A stretch of 64,000 nt of DNA, taken from NCBI RefSeq assembly GCF_015477765.1, contig NZ_JADLQQ010000003.1:186001-250000 (forward strand). The letters are read 5' to 3'. Within the stretch, counting starts at the first letter, position 1. Every line of letters begins with the position of its first letter. The position numbers were made by a program, and so were the translations under genes. The DNA is from Nocardia transvalensis (lineage in GTDB: Bacteria > Actinomycetota > Actinomycetes > Mycobacteriales > Mycobacteriaceae). The notes below the pieces were generated by a model. It saw only the letters and a program-made list of their open reading frames with translations. It had not been told where the DNA came from and did not search any database. Shown here piece after piece: positions 48,474 to 57,879 of the stretch.

Positions 48474-49292
48474 TCACGCGGGGCGCTGCCAGGCGGGGTC
48501 GGGAGATGGGGCGACGATCGGCTGTGGGGTTGGCGCGGGCAGAAGTGGGGAGAGGGTGCGGCGTTGGCGCTCGGCGATGACCGCGCCCAGGATGTGCAGC
48601 GGAGGGTAGCCGGGTGGCGGGGTGGTGCGCAGTCGGGTGCAGACGGCGGTTACCAGTGTGTGACCCAGGGTGGTCTGGACTTCGGGGGTGAGGGTGCGGA
48701 AGCGGGTCAGGTACTGACGCACCGGTAGGGCGAGATCCTCCGAGAGACCGGACAGGTCCAGTTGCTGGGCCCAGTCCAGCAGCCAGGGCGGGGCGGCGGC
48801 CAAGGCGGGCAGCGGAATTCGGGCACGGTCGTGCACGACCACCGTGCCCGCGAGGATGTCACCGACCCGTCGCGCCCGCGGCGAGCACAGCGAGGTGACG
48901 ACGGCGACGGCCCCCAACCCGCCCAGCATCCAGAAGTCGACTATCGCACCCGCCAGCCCCCGGGTGATCGCGTGCCGGAAGTCGATGGGCCCACCGTCCC
49001 CGCGCACCACGCGCAGACCGAGCGCCAGCTTTCCGAGGGTTCGTCCACGCAGCAGCGTCTCGCAGACGGTCGGGTATCCGACCAGCACCGTGACGACGGT
49101 GACCACCATCGCGGCCTCGAGCCATGCCAGGTCGGGCTCCAGCCGGGCCACCAGGGTCAGCACACCCACCAGCAGCATCCAGCCCAGCACGAGCTGTATC
49201 ACCACATCGATGAGGAATGCCGCAGCCCGCGTGGGTATTCGCGCGATCGGCAGTTCGAGGGCGACGGCCTCGCCGGTGGTGAAGACGGCCAT
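48474..49292 (-). CDS. RDD-family membrane protein
   Basis: 272 aa. RDD domain in the first 150 residues: RIPTRAAAFLIDVVIQLVLG with the Arg-Asp pair, WLEAAMVVTVVTVLVGYPTV, ETLLRGRTLGKLALGLRVV and IVDFWMLGGLGAVAVV. The C-terminal 100 residues are soluble, helical and Pro-rich at the end. Function unknown; part of the conserved MoxR-DUF58-SpoIIM-RDD group (M. tuberculosis Rv3695). Divergent from the SpoIIM gene with a 76-bp gap. Likely complex partner. Confidence 0.9.
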   Translation of the reverse strand: MAVFTTGEAVALELPIARIPTRAAAFLIDVVIQLVLGWMLLVGVLTLVARLEPDLAWLEAAMVVTVVTVLVGYPTVCETLLRGRTLGKLALGLRVVRGDGGPIDFRHAITRGLAGAIVDFWMLGGLGAVAVVTSLCSPRARRVGDILAGTVVVHDRARIPLPALAAAPPWLLDWAQQLDLSGLSEDLALPVRQYLTRFRTLTPEVQTTLGHTLVTAVCTRLRTTPPPGYPPLHILGAVIAERQRRTLSPLLPAPTPQPIVAPSPDPAWQRPA

Positions 49293-49368
49293 GGTCCCTT
49301 CAGCCTAGGGTCTTCGGATACGGGCTCGCGCACGATCGAGGCCAGCAGATCCGCACAGGAGGTCACCG

Positions 49369-50343
49369 ATGGATGTGGACGCCTACGCCTATGCGCAGCG
49401 GCCCTCCTGGGACCGGCTCGACCGATTGAGCCGGCAGCGGCGGCTGTCCGGTGCGGAGGTCGACGAATTGGTGGCCCTCTACCGCCGCACCTCCCAGCAG
49501 TTGGCGCGGCTGCAGTCGCACTCCCCCGACCCCGAGCTGATCGGCGGGCTCAGCGCCCTGCTGGCCCGGGCCCGCGGCCGGGTGCTCGGCACACGAACCG
49601 ACGCGTGGCTCGAGGTGGGCCGGTTCTTCACCCACCGGTTCCCGGCCGCGGTGTACCGGGCCTGGCCGTGGTGGGCGGCGGTGACCGTGGCATTCCTCGC
49701 CCTGTCGACCGCATCCGCCGTCTGGACCTCCGGATCCGGCACCGCGCGCAAGGTCCTCGGCCTGCCTGCCGACACCGAGGTTCTCGCCCGGCCCGGCGGC
49801 CCCTTCGAGGCCTACTACTCCGAACATCCGCACGATGCGTTCGCCGTGCAGGTGTGGACCCACAATGCCTGGCTGGCGGCGATCGCGTTGTTCACCGGGG
49901 TGTTGATCGTGCCTGCGGTGTTCGCCCTCGTCGCGAACGCCACCCACGTGGGCGGGGTCGCGGGCCTGATGGCCGACGCCGGTCGGCTCGACGCCTTCTT
50001 CGGATTCATCCTGCCGCACGGAATGCTGGAGCTGACAGCACTTTTCGTGGCCGGCGGGGCGGGCCTGAAGCTGGGCTGGACGCTGGTCGATCCCGGCCGG
50101 GCGAGCCGGGCCCGGGCCCTGGCACGGCAGGGCCGGGCGACGGCGACGGTCGCCCTGGGCCTGGTGGTCGTGCTGTTGGTGTCGGGTCTGATCGAGGGTT
50201 TCGTGACGCCGAGCGGCTGGCCCGCGCCGGTGCGGCTCGGTATCGGTCTCCTGGCCGAAATCGGCTTCCTCGCCTATGTGTTCGGGGCCGGTCGGCGTGC
50301 GGCGCTCGAGTCGGCAGTTACCGATCGGCGCATCATCGGCTAA
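49369..50343 (+). CDS. Stage II sporulation protein M-like membrane protein
   Basis: 324 aa, SpoIIM family. A helical N-terminus (RLDRLSRQRRLSGAEVDELV, ARARGRVLGTRTDAWLEVGR) precedes about four or five membrane helices (AVTVAFLALSTASAVWTSG, AWLAAIALFTGVLIVPAVFALV, GMLELTALFVAGGAGLKLGW, VALGLVVVLLVSGLIEGF). Actinobacteria do not sporulate in this lineage, so it probably has an envelope role, paired with RDD (Rv3694/Rv3695 arrangement). ATG 49369 follows CAGGAGGT (49356-49363). Ends at a tandem pair of palindromes. Confidence 0.93.
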   Translation: MDVDAYAYAQRPSWDRLDRLSRQRRLSGAEVDELVALYRRTSQQLARLQSHSPDPELIGGLSALLARARGRVLGTRTDAWLEVGRFFTHRFPAAVYRAWPWWAAVTVAFLALSTASAVWTSGSGTARKVLGLPADTEVLARPGGPFEAYYSEHPHDAFAVQVWTHNAWLAAIALFTGVLIVPAVFALVANATHVGGVAGLMADAGRLDAFFGFILPHGMLELTALFVAGGAGLKLGWTLVDPGRASRARALARQGRATATVALGLVVVLLVSGLIEGFVTPSGWPAPVRLGIGLLAEIGFLAYVFGAGRRAALESAVTDRRIIG

Positions 50344-50371
50344 CCGAGCGCTCGGTCACCGCGATCGCGGT
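50343..50371. repeat. Two abutting 14-bp palindromes after SpoIIM
   Basis: ACCGAGCGCTCGGT (50343-50356) and ACCGCGATCGCGGT (50358-50371) are both perfect palindromes with the frame ACCG-N6-CGGT and are separated by one base. The first base is the last base of the SpoIIM stop. They are too short and lack a T run for a good terminator. Confidence 0.8.
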
Positions 50372-50991
50372 GCGGCGGGGGGATTTCGAACCGGGCCGAG
50401 GGCCCCGGATTTGAGGACCACTGGCCGCAGCGAGTCCAGCTCAGCTGCGGCCAGCGTTGGCGACAACTCTACACAATCGTTATCCCGATGCAACCTCCCA
50501 CGCGGGGGCGCGGCGTATACGTGACCGGCCCGAAACCGACCGTCGGGCAGGGCGGCTCGGACCCTCTCGCAAATTCGTAGCGTCCGTTGTACGGAGGCTC
50601 GGAACGCCCTTCGATGCGATTGCGCCCGATGGCTCCGGTTCATCCGATTCACCCCTCGGAGATTCGCGAGGATGATCATGATTCACATTTGCCATAATCC
50701 GACCGATAGCCGTTTCGCACTGCAGCTACCCCTTCCTAACTGGCCGTTCTCCGGTTGGACACCTAGTGTCCGGAAGGTTGCCAACGAGAAAACATACTCA
50801 AAGTTTGTTATTTCGGGTCTATACGAGACATGAGATTGGCAATGCGCTCAGTTCGCTGATGTCCACTTCTTTTATGACGGTGGAATAACGATCCGGGTGC
50901 GTATAACTGTTCGCCCGCAACCCTTCTCGTGCCGCGCTCGACCCCGCCGGGCGCGATCCGGATGCGACGAAGATCACACCTCGGCCCGGTT
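50372..50991. other. 620-bp intergenic region, no convincing gene
   Basis: No gene is supported. The stretch about 50680-50850 is visibly more A/T-rich than the surroundings and contains an 8-nt or shorter hairpin GGACAC-CTA-GTGTCC near 50757-50771. Small frames in it show no recognisable family features. Confidence 0.5.
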
Positions 50992-52497
50992 TCAGCCCAG
51001 TGCCAGGATGCCGCTGATCGTGCCCTGCAGAATCCGGCGGTCGCGGGTGACCAGCGGTGCGGTCTGCAGCGGGTCCTCGACGATCGTGCCGGGTAGCGGG
51101 CTGCGCGACCGCACCTCGCCGGTCTCGGGATCGACCACGGTGAAGTCGAATCCGTCGAGCGGTGTGGCGGTGTCGGGACCGTGCCGCGCCACCGTGTACA
51201 CCAGCCCGTCTGCGGCCGAGAGGATAGGCACCGCGGAACTGCGCACGGTGTTGTCCCACACGGTGTGGCAGCCGGCGGCATCGATGTCCACCCGCGTCAT
51301 GCCGCCGGCGAACGGCGCACTCGGCGGCGTCGCGGGACCGGCGCCCTCGGGCAGAGCCGGATACGGGTAACCGTAGGTGCTGGCCACGACCACCGAACGC
51401 CCCAATCCGATCGGGGCGTTCTCACTGCCCGCTCCACCCCGGGTGAGCACGGGCTGCGCGCACACCGGCTGCCCGGTGCCGGACCGGAACACCAGCAGGT
51501 GCACCGGGCCCGCGGCATTGTCGACGATGGCCACATAATCGGCCCCGGTCCCCGGCCCGAAATAGACCGGCGTGGATCCGGTGCCCCAGCTGAGCTGCCC
51601 CGGCTTGCGCCCGGGTCCGCGGTCGTAGGGTGCGCGCCACAGGATCCGCGGCCGCCCCGCCTCGTCGGTGTTCAACTCGTAGAGCGCGAATGTCGTTGCG
51701 ACCGCGACCCTCCCGTTCGGCGTGGCCGAAATGCTGTTGGCCACCTGCTCCCCCTCCGGCAGCATCAGGCGGGTCACCCGGCCGGCCGCGTCCACCCGGC
51801 CGACGACGGCCCGCGCGGTGGCGAACCACACCGCGCCGAACGAGTCGGGCACCAGGCCGACGACGCTGTCACCCTCCGGCACCGCATCCGTCAGATCGAT
51901 GGATTCCTCGATCCGCAGGCGCCAGGCCCCGCCCGCATCGCGGTCGTGCCCGATACGCAGCAGCCGCCGATGGCCGTCGACCACCACCAGCCGATCGTGC
52001 TGATCGAGGTAGGCGTACACCCCGCCGAGCAGTCCGCCCTTGGCCAGCGGCAGGCTCGCCAGCGACGTCGCGAAACCGCCCGGCCCGGACGCGGCCGGAT
52101 CGATCAGATGCACCGTCGGCACCTGCCCTGCGATCGCGGTACACAGCGCGACCACCAACCCGTCCGATCCCTGTAGCAACGTCGGGCAGGCCGACGCCAA
52201 GGGATAGACGGTGGCCGAACCCCCGCGGGCACCGGGGCCGGGCAGGGGTGTGGCGTCGGAGTTCCCGGCGTCGCCGTGCATGGTGGCCGAACCCTGCGGT
52301 CCCAGATAGGGATTGGGTGCGGCGAACGGGCCCCACGGCGTTCCCGCACCGGCTGCCGGTGTGACCGATGCCATTGCGCCCGCGATCAATACGGCCAGCA
52401 CACCGACGGCGCGGGTCCGGCGAGGATGGAGCTGGACAGTTGATCGAAACACCCCAGCGATCCTGCCCTGCCGAATACGAATGCGCACCAACTCCAT
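50992..52497 (-). CDS. Secreted beta-propeller-like hypothetical protein
   Basis: 501 aa. A long basic start (ELVRIRIRQGRIAGVFRSTVQ) leads into a Sec-type hydrophobic segment (VGVLAVLIAGAMASVTPAAG), so it is probably exported; the true start might be nearer the signal. The mature part repeats a strand pattern ending in VGLVPDSFGAVWFATARAVVG, VANSISATPNGRVAVATTFAL, PILSAADGLVYTVARHG. It resembles PQQ/YVTN-type propeller blades but no family is certain. Several Cys pairs could form disulfides. Alone in its unit, divergent from phoU. Confidence 0.75.
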   Translation of the reverse strand: MELVRIRIRQGRIAGVFRSTVQLHPRRTRAVGVLAVLIAGAMASVTPAAGAGTPWGPFAAPNPYLGPQGSATMHGDAGNSDATPLPGPGARGGSATVYPLASACPTLLQGSDGLVVALCTAIAGQVPTVHLIDPAASGPGGFATSLASLPLAKGGLLGGVYAYLDQHDRLVVVDGHRRLLRIGHDRDAGGAWRLRIEESIDLTDAVPEGDSVVGLVPDSFGAVWFATARAVVGRVDAAGRVTRLMLPEGEQVANSISATPNGRVAVATTFALYELNTDEAGRPRILWRAPYDRGPGRKPGQLSWGTGSTPVYFGPGTGADYVAIVDNAAGPVHLLVFRSGTGQPVCAQPVLTRGGAGSENAPIGLGRSVVVASTYGYPYPALPEGAGPATPPSAPFAGGMTRVDIDAAGCHTVWDNTVRSSAVPILSAADGLVYTVARHGPDTATPLDGFDFTVVDPETGEVRSRSPLPGTIVEDPLQTAPLVTRDRRILQGTISGILALG

Positions 52498-52581
52498 TCG
52501 TATCGATCATCACGCCCCCAACCGTCCCCCATTTTTCCGCCAACCCCTGCGACGCCGAGCCCGAAAAGCGAAGATATCCGC

Positions 52582-53241
52582 GTGCGGACGAAATTCTCCT
52601 CCGAGCTCGCGGCGTTGACCCGTGAGCTGGCCGCGCTGGCGAGCCTCGCCCACGAGGCCACCGACCGCCTGGCCGTGGCGGTGGCCGAGGCCGATCTCAC
52701 CGCCGCCTACGAGGTTTTCGCCCTCGACGAGCAATTGCAGGAGAAATACGGTGCCTGCGAGAACCGCGCGGTGATCCTGCTCGCCCTGGAGGCCCCGGTC
52801 GCCCGGGATCTGCGACAAGTGCTGAGCGCCAGCCGAATTGCCGACGACCTGTCCCAGATGGGCCGGCTCACCGCTGGCATCTCCGACTACGTGGTGCGCA
52901 GTTATCCGCATCCGGTGGCCCCGCCCGATATCCTCGCCCCGCTGACCGAAATCGGCCGTGCCACAACCGTACTCGCGGCCGCCGTCGTCGACGCGATTGC
53001 CGCGAGTAATCCGCCCGGCCCGGTTCCGGTCGCTCCCGACGACACACTCGGCGAGACCCGCCGGCACGTGCTGCACCTTCTGTCCGCCCCGGGCTGGTCG
53101 CACGGCAGCGCGCTGGCGGTCGATCTGGCACTGCTGGTCCATCACTACGAACGCTGCGCCGAACACTGTGTCCGGATCGGACGGCTCATCCGCTTCTTCC
53201 ACACCGGCATTCCGCCGTCCGCCGAGCCGGCCGAGCCCTGA
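52582..53241 (+). CDS. phoU: PhoU-domain phosphate signalling protein
   Basis: 219 aa, all-helical, two PhoU repeats. Marks: SSELAALTRELAALASLAHEA, VFALDEQLQEKYGACENRA, and LLALEAPVARDLRQVLSASRIADDLSQMGRL with the E/D metal-binding pattern, repeated less well in the C-terminal half (ALAVDLALLVHHYERCAEHCVRIGRL). It links the Pst transporter and the PhoR kinase and dampens phosphate uptake. GTG 52582. No pst or phoR genes are in the window, so this is a stand-alone copy, as is common in actinobacteria with two phoU genes. Confidence 0.92.
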   Translation: MRTKFSSELAALTRELAALASLAHEATDRLAVAVAEADLTAAYEVFALDEQLQEKYGACENRAVILLALEAPVARDLRQVLSASRIADDLSQMGRLTAGISDYVVRSYPHPVAPPDILAPLTEIGRATTVLAAAVVDAIAASNPPGPVPVAPDDTLGETRRHVLHLLSAPGWSHGSALAVDLALLVHHYERCAEHCVRIGRLIRFFHTGIPPSAEPAEP

Positions 53242-53340
53242 ACCCGATGCGGCACATCCGCTTCTGATTGCCAAAAAATTGCTACCATTCGGATGCTTGG
53301 CTGATTGACCACGTGGTTCGCCCAACCATCGGGAGGTCGC

Positions 53341-54057
53341 ATGCGAGTCGTTCATGTGCCAGGACTTCTTCTCTCCACCGTTGCCCTTGCCGGTGCGGCG
53401 GCATGCGGCGACCCCTCCGGCAATCCGCTCGGGCTCACACCCACGACCGCGGCGGCCGCATCCTCGAAACCCGGACCGAACGAGGCACTGCGGACCGCGC
53501 CGGTCGATTGCGGCAGAGACGACTCCGGTTATCACGTCTTCGCCCTCACCACGACGGGAGATGCGGCCTGTGGGACGGCCCATGCGGCGCTGGCCGCCTA
53601 CGACTCCCGGGCGCGCGGGGCGGACGACCTGCTCGTCCATGTGGGCGAGACGCCATGGACCTGTCGGTCCTACGAAGCCGAGGTGCCCTCGTACCGGGAA
53701 TGCGTGAACACGTTGTCGCCCACCGAGAAAGCCCAGCGCCGCTCCCCCCGCGTCCCGGTCGGGACTCCGGCACCCGGACAACCGCAGAGCTTCGACATCT
53801 TCTGCGGCACGGGCGCCGACGGGCTGGCGGTGCATGCCATCACCACCCAGGACGACGCGGCCTGCCGATCGGCGGTCGCGGTGACCGACGCCTACGCCGA
53901 GCAGGCCCGGCGCACGGGATGGAACGGCGGCCGGGCCGTCTCGGTGACGGTCAACGGGGTGACGTGGGAATGCCGACAGCAGAAGGGAAATCCCAACCCG
54001 TACCAGGAATGTGTGAACGGCGCGACACCCACCGAGAAGGCCACGCTGACCTCATGA
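53341..54057 (+). CDS. Lipoprotein with two similar Cys-rich repeats
   Basis: 238 aa. Signal and lipobox-like end (LLLSTVALAGAAAC, Cys22), so probably membrane-anchored outside. Two repeats of about 75 residues: the first spans VDCGRDDSGYHVFALTTTGD to YRECVNTLSPTEKA, the second FDIFCGTGADGLAVHAITTQ to YQECVNGATPTEKA. Each has four Cys at matching positions (CG, AAC, W-T/E-CR, ECVN), likely two disulfides per repeat. No known family is recognised. GGGAGG at 53330-53335 precedes ATG 53341. Alone in its unit, ended by a 28-nt palindromic terminator. Confidence 0.82.
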   Translation: MRVVHVPGLLLSTVALAGAAACGDPSGNPLGLTPTTAAAASSKPGPNEALRTAPVDCGRDDSGYHVFALTTTGDAACGTAHAALAAYDSRARGADDLLVHVGETPWTCRSYEAEVPSYRECVNTLSPTEKAQRRSPRVPVGTPAPGQPQSFDIFCGTGADGLAVHAITTQDDAACRSAVAVTDAYAEQARRTGWNGGRAVSVTVNGVTWECRQQKGNPNPYQECVNGATPTEKATLTS

Positions 54058-54065
54058 ACGACGAA

Positions 54066-54093
54066 CGCCGCAGATCGAATTCGATCTGCGGCG
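54066..54093. terminator. Bidirectional terminator: lipoprotein gene / tRNA-Leu
   Basis: A perfect 28-nt palindrome: CGCCGCAGATCGAA (54066-54079) and TTCGATCTGCGGCG (54080-54093). It begins 8 nt after the lipoprotein stop and 13 nt from the tRNA 3' end. Confidence 0.78.
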
Positions 54094-54105
54094 TCATGCC
54101 TACTG

Positions 54106-54188
54106 TGGGCGAAGGGGGACTTGAACCCCCACGTCCCGAAGGACACTGGCACCTGAAGCCAGCGCGTCTGCCATTCCGCCACTCGCCC
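54106..54188 (-). tRNA. tRNA-Leu, anticodon CAG
   Basis: On the minus strand GGGCGAG (acceptor 5') pairs with the 3' CTTCGCCC. The D-arm region is TGGCGGAATGGCAGACGCG, the anticodon stem-loop CTGGCTTCAGGTGCCAG gives anticodon CAG, a long variable arm TGTCCTTCGGGACG marks class II, and the T-arm is GGGGGTTCAAGTCCCCC. CCA is not encoded; the discriminator is A. It decodes CUG, the major Leu codon here. Confidence 0.95.
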
Positions 54189-54402
54189 GAGCGACTCCGA
54201 GACATTATCACGCACTCGAGGCCGAAATGAAATCGCCTGGTCAAGGGGTCGATCAACGCGCGGGAACTCCACGGGCCCGCCGAGAGTTACAGGTGTGGAC
54301 GATCGTGGATATCATGCAATCACCGTGTCCATTCGCCGACACGCCCATTTGGCGTGTCGCGGAATGGTGACAGTCGACCGAAGCGCACCGAAGGGAGGCC
54401 GA

Positions 54403-55767
54403 ATGGGCATCGTGTCGCGCTTCGAGCGCCGCCTGCAGGGTGCCGTCGGTGACGCCTTCGCCCGCGTCTTCGGCGGCAGCGTCGTGCCACAGGAAGTCGA
54501 GGCGGCGCTGCAGCGCGAGGCCGCCGATCAGGTCAGCGAGCTCGAGGGTGGGCATCTGCTGGCTCCGAACAGCTACGTGATCACCATCAACCCGTCGGAC
54601 CTGCAGCAACTGGATGCCGATCACGAACTCACGACGCGTGCCTTCGCCAAACATCTGCAGGACTACATCCGCGATCAGGGGTGGCAGACCTACGGCGAAG
54701 TACACGTCGAATTCGAGGCATCCCCTACGCTGCACACCGGACAGTTCAGGACGCGCGGCCGGGTGGACCCGGACGTGGGCCGCGGGAACCCCCCGGTGCC
54801 CAGCCAACCGAACGACCGACCTGGACGACCCCCACAACGAACCGCACACCCGCAACCAGGAGCTGGCCCCATGACGCAGAACTCAGGCTACGACCCCAGC
54901 CGTGAGCCCGCGGAGTCCGATCCACGCAACCGCGGGTACGCACCCCCGCCCGCGGGCCGTCCGGGTCCGCAGGGCTATCGCGACGAGTACGGGCGCGGCG
55001 GGCAGTACCCGGGTGCAGCGGACTATGCCGCGCCGGAGTCTCCCGGCTACGACTATCAGAACGGCTACGACTACCAGCAGGGTGGCGCGGGTTACGGGCA
55101 GCAGGCCTACGACCAGGGCGGCTACGGCCAGCAGGGCTACGCCGACCAGGGCTACGGCCAGCAGGCCTACGACCAGGGCTATGCCGACCAGGGTTACGGC
55201 CAGCAGGCCTATGACCAGAGCGGCTACGGCCAGCAGGGCTACGCCGACCAGGGTTACGCCGACCAGGGCTACGGCCAGCAGGGCTATTCCCAGGCGCCGG
55301 GGTACGAGCAGGGCTACCAGGGCCAGGGTTACGCCCAAGCGGCGCCCGGCTACGAGCAGGGCTACGCCGAGCAGGCCGGTTACGACCAGGGCTATGCCGA
55401 TCCCGGTTACGCCCAGCAGGGCTACGGCCAGCAGGCCGGGTATGCCCCGGCCCCGCAGGCGGCCGCGCGCAGCGGATCGGGCTACTCGGCGACCCTGCAA
55501 CTCGACGACGGCAGCGGGCGCACCTACCAACTGCGCGAGGGCAGCAACATCATCGGCCGCGGCCAGGACGCGCATTTCCGCCTGCCCGATACGGGGGTTT
55601 CCCGCCGCCACATCGAGGTGCGCTGGGACGGTCAGGTCGCGATGCTGTCCGATCTCGGATCGACCAACGGGACGCTGGTCAACGGCTCTCCGGTGCAGGA
55701 TTGGCAGCTCGCCGACGGCGATGTCATCCGCGCCGGACATTCGGAGATCCTGATCCGGATCGTCTGA
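54403..55767 (+). CDS. fhaA: FHA-domain protein FhaA (DUF3662 + FHA)
   Basis: 454 aa. The N-terminal DUF3662 domain (about 1-120: [52 protein letters not shown]) is followed by a 240-residue disordered stretch rich in Gly/Tyr/Gln/Pro with repeated YGQQ(G/A)Y units, then a C-terminal FHA domain ([42 protein letters not shown]) that reads phosphothreonine. In mycobacteria FhaA binds phosphorylated MviN and PknB, controlling peptidoglycan precursor transport. AAGGGAGG (54391-54398) precedes ATG 54403. First gene of the fhaA-pknB cluster. Confidence 0.95.
   Translation: MGIVSRFERRLQGAVGDAFARVFGGSVVPQEVEAALQREAADQVSELEGGHLLAPNSYVITINPSDLQQLDADHELTTRAFAKHLQDYIRDQGWQTYGEVHVEFEASPTLHTGQFRTRGRVDPDVGRGNPPVPSQPNDRPGRPPQRTAHPQPGAGPMTQNSGYDPSREPAESDPRNRGYAPPPAGRPGPQGYRDEYGRGGQYPGAADYAAPESPGYDYQNGYDYQQGGAGYGQQAYDQGGYGQQGYADQGYGQQAYDQGYADQGYGQQAYDQSGYGQQGYADQGYADQGYGQQGYSQAPGYEQGYQGQGYAQAAPGYEQGYAEQAGYDQGYADPGYAQQGYGQQAGYAPAPQAAARSGSGYSATLQLDDGSGRTYQLREGSNIIGRGQDAHFRLPDTGVSRRHIEVRWDGQVAMLSDLGSTNGTLVNGSPVQDWQLADGDVIRAGHSEILIRIV
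54900..55450 (+). repeat. Tyr/Gln/Gly tandem repeats in FhaA
   Basis: A DNA-level repeat of GGCTACGGCCAGCAGGGCTA-type units, encoding [15 protein letters not shown] and similar, fills most of 55050-55450. The stretch from 54900 is Pro/Tyr/Gly-rich linker. Confidence 0.8.
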
Positions 55768-55951
55768 TCCCGTAAGCTCGCCGGTGCAGGTCACGATGCG
55801 GCCCGAATTCACAGGCCGTATCGTGCTCGCAACCGGTCGTCGGTCCTATGATGCTGCCAACACTCGCTCGGCAGCCGGGCCGTGCTGACCAGCACGCCGG
55901 TTGGGGGTCGAACCGTACCTACGGCACCGGTCGAACAGGAGGTGGAGCGCC

Positions 55952-56419
55952 GTGCAGGGACTGATCCTGCAATTGACCCGTGCGGGGTTCCTGCTGCTGT
56001 TGTGGCTGTTCGTGTGGGCGGTGCTCCGCACCCTGCGCAGCGACATCTACGCGGCATCCGGCATCCGGATACAGCCCCGGGCCGCGCGCGGTTCCGCGGT
56101 GCTGCCATCCTTCAGCCGTGGCCAGAAGGGCGCCAAATATCTAGTGGTGACTCAGGGTTCACTCGCCGGCACTCGCATCACGCTCGGTACCCAGCCGGTG
56201 CTCATCGGGCGTGCGGACGATTCCACGCTGGTACTCACCGATGACTACGCCTCGACCAGGCATGCGCGGCTGTCCCCGCGCGGCGACGATTGGTATGTCG
56301 AGGATCTAGGCTCCACCAACGGGACCTACCTCGATCGAGCGAAGGTCACCACTCCGGTCCGAGTTCCACTCGGCACCCCAGTCCGTGTCGGCAAGACAGT
56401 GATCGAGCTGCGATCGTGA
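55952..56419 (+). CDS. fhaB: FHA-domain protein FhaB (FipA)
   Basis: 155 aa. One N-terminal membrane helix (GFLLLLWLFVWAVLRTL) and a C-terminal FHA domain ([41 protein letters not shown]). In mycobacteria FhaB/FipA binds phosphorylated FtsQ/FtsZ-type partners and CwlM, linking PknA/PknB to division. GTG 55952 with AGGAGG (55938-55943). Its stop overlaps the pstP GTG by 4 nt (GTGA). Gap from fhaA of 184 bp probably carries a promoter of its own. Confidence 0.95.
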   Translation: MQGLILQLTRAGFLLLLWLFVWAVLRTLRSDIYAASGIRIQPRAARGSAVLPSFSRGQKGAKYLVVTQGSLAGTRITLGTQPVLIGRADDSTLVLTDDYASTRHARLSPRGDDWYVEDLGSTNGTYLDRAKVTTPVRVPLGTPVRVGKTVIELRS

Positions 56420-57879
56420 CACTTGTTCTCCGCTACGCAGCGCGCAGCGACCGCGGTCTCGTCCGGGCGAACAACGAGGACTCCGTCTACGCCGGCGCAC
56501 GCCTGCTCGCACTCGCCGACGGCATGGGTGGCCATGCCGCCGGCGAGGTGGCGTCGCAGCTGATGATCGCCGCGCTCGCGCATCTCGACGACGACGAGCC
56601 CGGCGACGACCTGCTCGGCAAGCTGGATCGCGCGGTGCGCGAGGGCAATGCCGCCATCGCCGATCAGGTCGAGGAGGAGCCCGAACTGGACGGGATGGGC
56701 ACCACGCTCACCGCGATCCTGTTCGCCGGTAAGAAACTCGGCCTCGCCCATATCGGCGACTCGCGCGCATATCTGCTCAGAAACGCCGAACTCACCCAGA
56801 TCACCCGCGACGACACCTTCGTGCAATCGCTGGTCGACGAGGGCCGCATCACGCCCGAGCAGGCGCACACCCATCCGCAGCGCTCGCTCATCATGCGGGC
56901 GCTGACCGGCAACGAGATCGAGCCCACCCTCACCATGCGGGAGGCGAAGGCCGGCGACCGCTACCTGCTGTGCTCGGACGGCCTGTCGGATGTGGTCAGC
57001 GACGAGACCATCGCGAATACGTTGCGCGAGGGCAGCACCGACGAGGCCGCCGATCGGCTGATCGAACTCGCCCTGCGCAGCGGCGGCCCGGACAATGTGA
57101 CCGTCGTCGTCGCCGACGTCATCGATCTGGACTACGGCCAGAGCCACCCGATCGTGGCCGGGGCCGCCTCCGGCGAGGACGAGGACAACCCGCCGCCCAA
57201 CACCGCCGCCGGGCGGGCCGCGGCCATGCGTCCGCCGCGTGCGGCGCCGCGCCGCGCCGCGGTCACGCCGGAACCGCCCGAGCCCCGCAAGGGCCACAAA
57301 CTACGCTGGATCGTGCTGTCGCTGTCGCTGGTCGCGGCCGTGGTGGTCGGACTCCTGGTCGGCTACAAGATGATTCGCAGCAACTACTACGTCGGCGCCG
57401 ACAACGGCAACGTGGTGGTCATGCGCGGCCTGCCCGGCTCGGTGCTCGGCTATTCGATCCGCGATGTGGACCAGTTGGCGTGCGTGGACCGCGACGGCCG
57501 CCTCGGCCTCATGCGGCCGGGCGCCGGATTCCCCAGCGGCTGTAAGCAACTGCAGGTCGCCGATCTCACCCCGGCCGGCCGGGACAAGGTGAGCAACGGC
57601 CTGCCGCCGGGCACCTTCGACGACGCCAAGGGACAGCTGGAGAAGCTGGCCTCCAGGGAACTGCTGCCCGCCTGCGCGAAGCCCGTGACGCCGCCGGCCG
57701 CGCCGCCCGCCTCCGCACCGAACGAGACGCCGACGACCGGTGCCGCGCCGACGTCCGCACCGGCACCGGCCGATCCGGGCGCCACCAACAACCCCGCCCA
57801 GACCCAGCAGCCGGCCCCGCCGGCAACCACCTCGCCGGCGCCGCAGACTCCGGGGGAGAACTGCAGGAAGGCGGACTGA
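56416..57879 (+). CDS. pstP: Ser/Thr protein phosphatase PstP (PP2C)
   Basis: 487 aa, PP2C family. Metal motifs: [50 protein letters not shown] and [13 protein letters not shown]. After the catalytic part (1-240) there is one membrane helix ([19 protein letters not shown]) and an external region with a Thr/Pro/Ala-rich tail. It removes phosphates from PknA/PknB and their targets. GTG 56416 overlaps fhaB. The stop overlaps the rodA ATG by one base (TGATG). Extracellular part of about 170 residues matches the mycobacterial homologue. Confidence 0.97.
   Translation: MTLVLRYAARSDRGLVRANNEDSVYAGARLLALADGMGGHAAGEVASQLMIAALAHLDDDEPGDDLLGKLDRAVREGNAAIADQVEEEPELDGMGTTLTAILFAGKKLGLAHIGDSRAYLLRNAELTQITRDDTFVQSLVDEGRITPEQAHTHPQRSLIMRALTGNEIEPTLTMREAKAGDRYLLCSDGLSDVVSDETIANTLREGSTDEAADRLIELALRSGGPDNVTVVVADVIDLDYGQSHPIVAGAASGEDEDNPPPNTAAGRAAAMRPPRAAPRRAAVTPEPPEPRKGHKLRWIVLSLSLVAAVVVGLLVGYKMIRSNYYVGADNGNVVVMRGLPGSVLGYSIRDVDQLACVDRDGRLGLMRPGAGFPSGCKQLQVADLTPAGRDKVSNGLPPGTFDDAKGQLEKLASRELLPACAKPVTPPAAPPASAPNETPTTGAAPTSAPAPADPGATNNPAQTQQPAPPATTSPAPQTPGENCRKAD

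Noticed and set aside
50356..50679. A 107-codon minus-strand frame in the gap after SpoIIM
   Set aside because: Arg/Pro-rich composition, no ribosome site and no recognisable domain.
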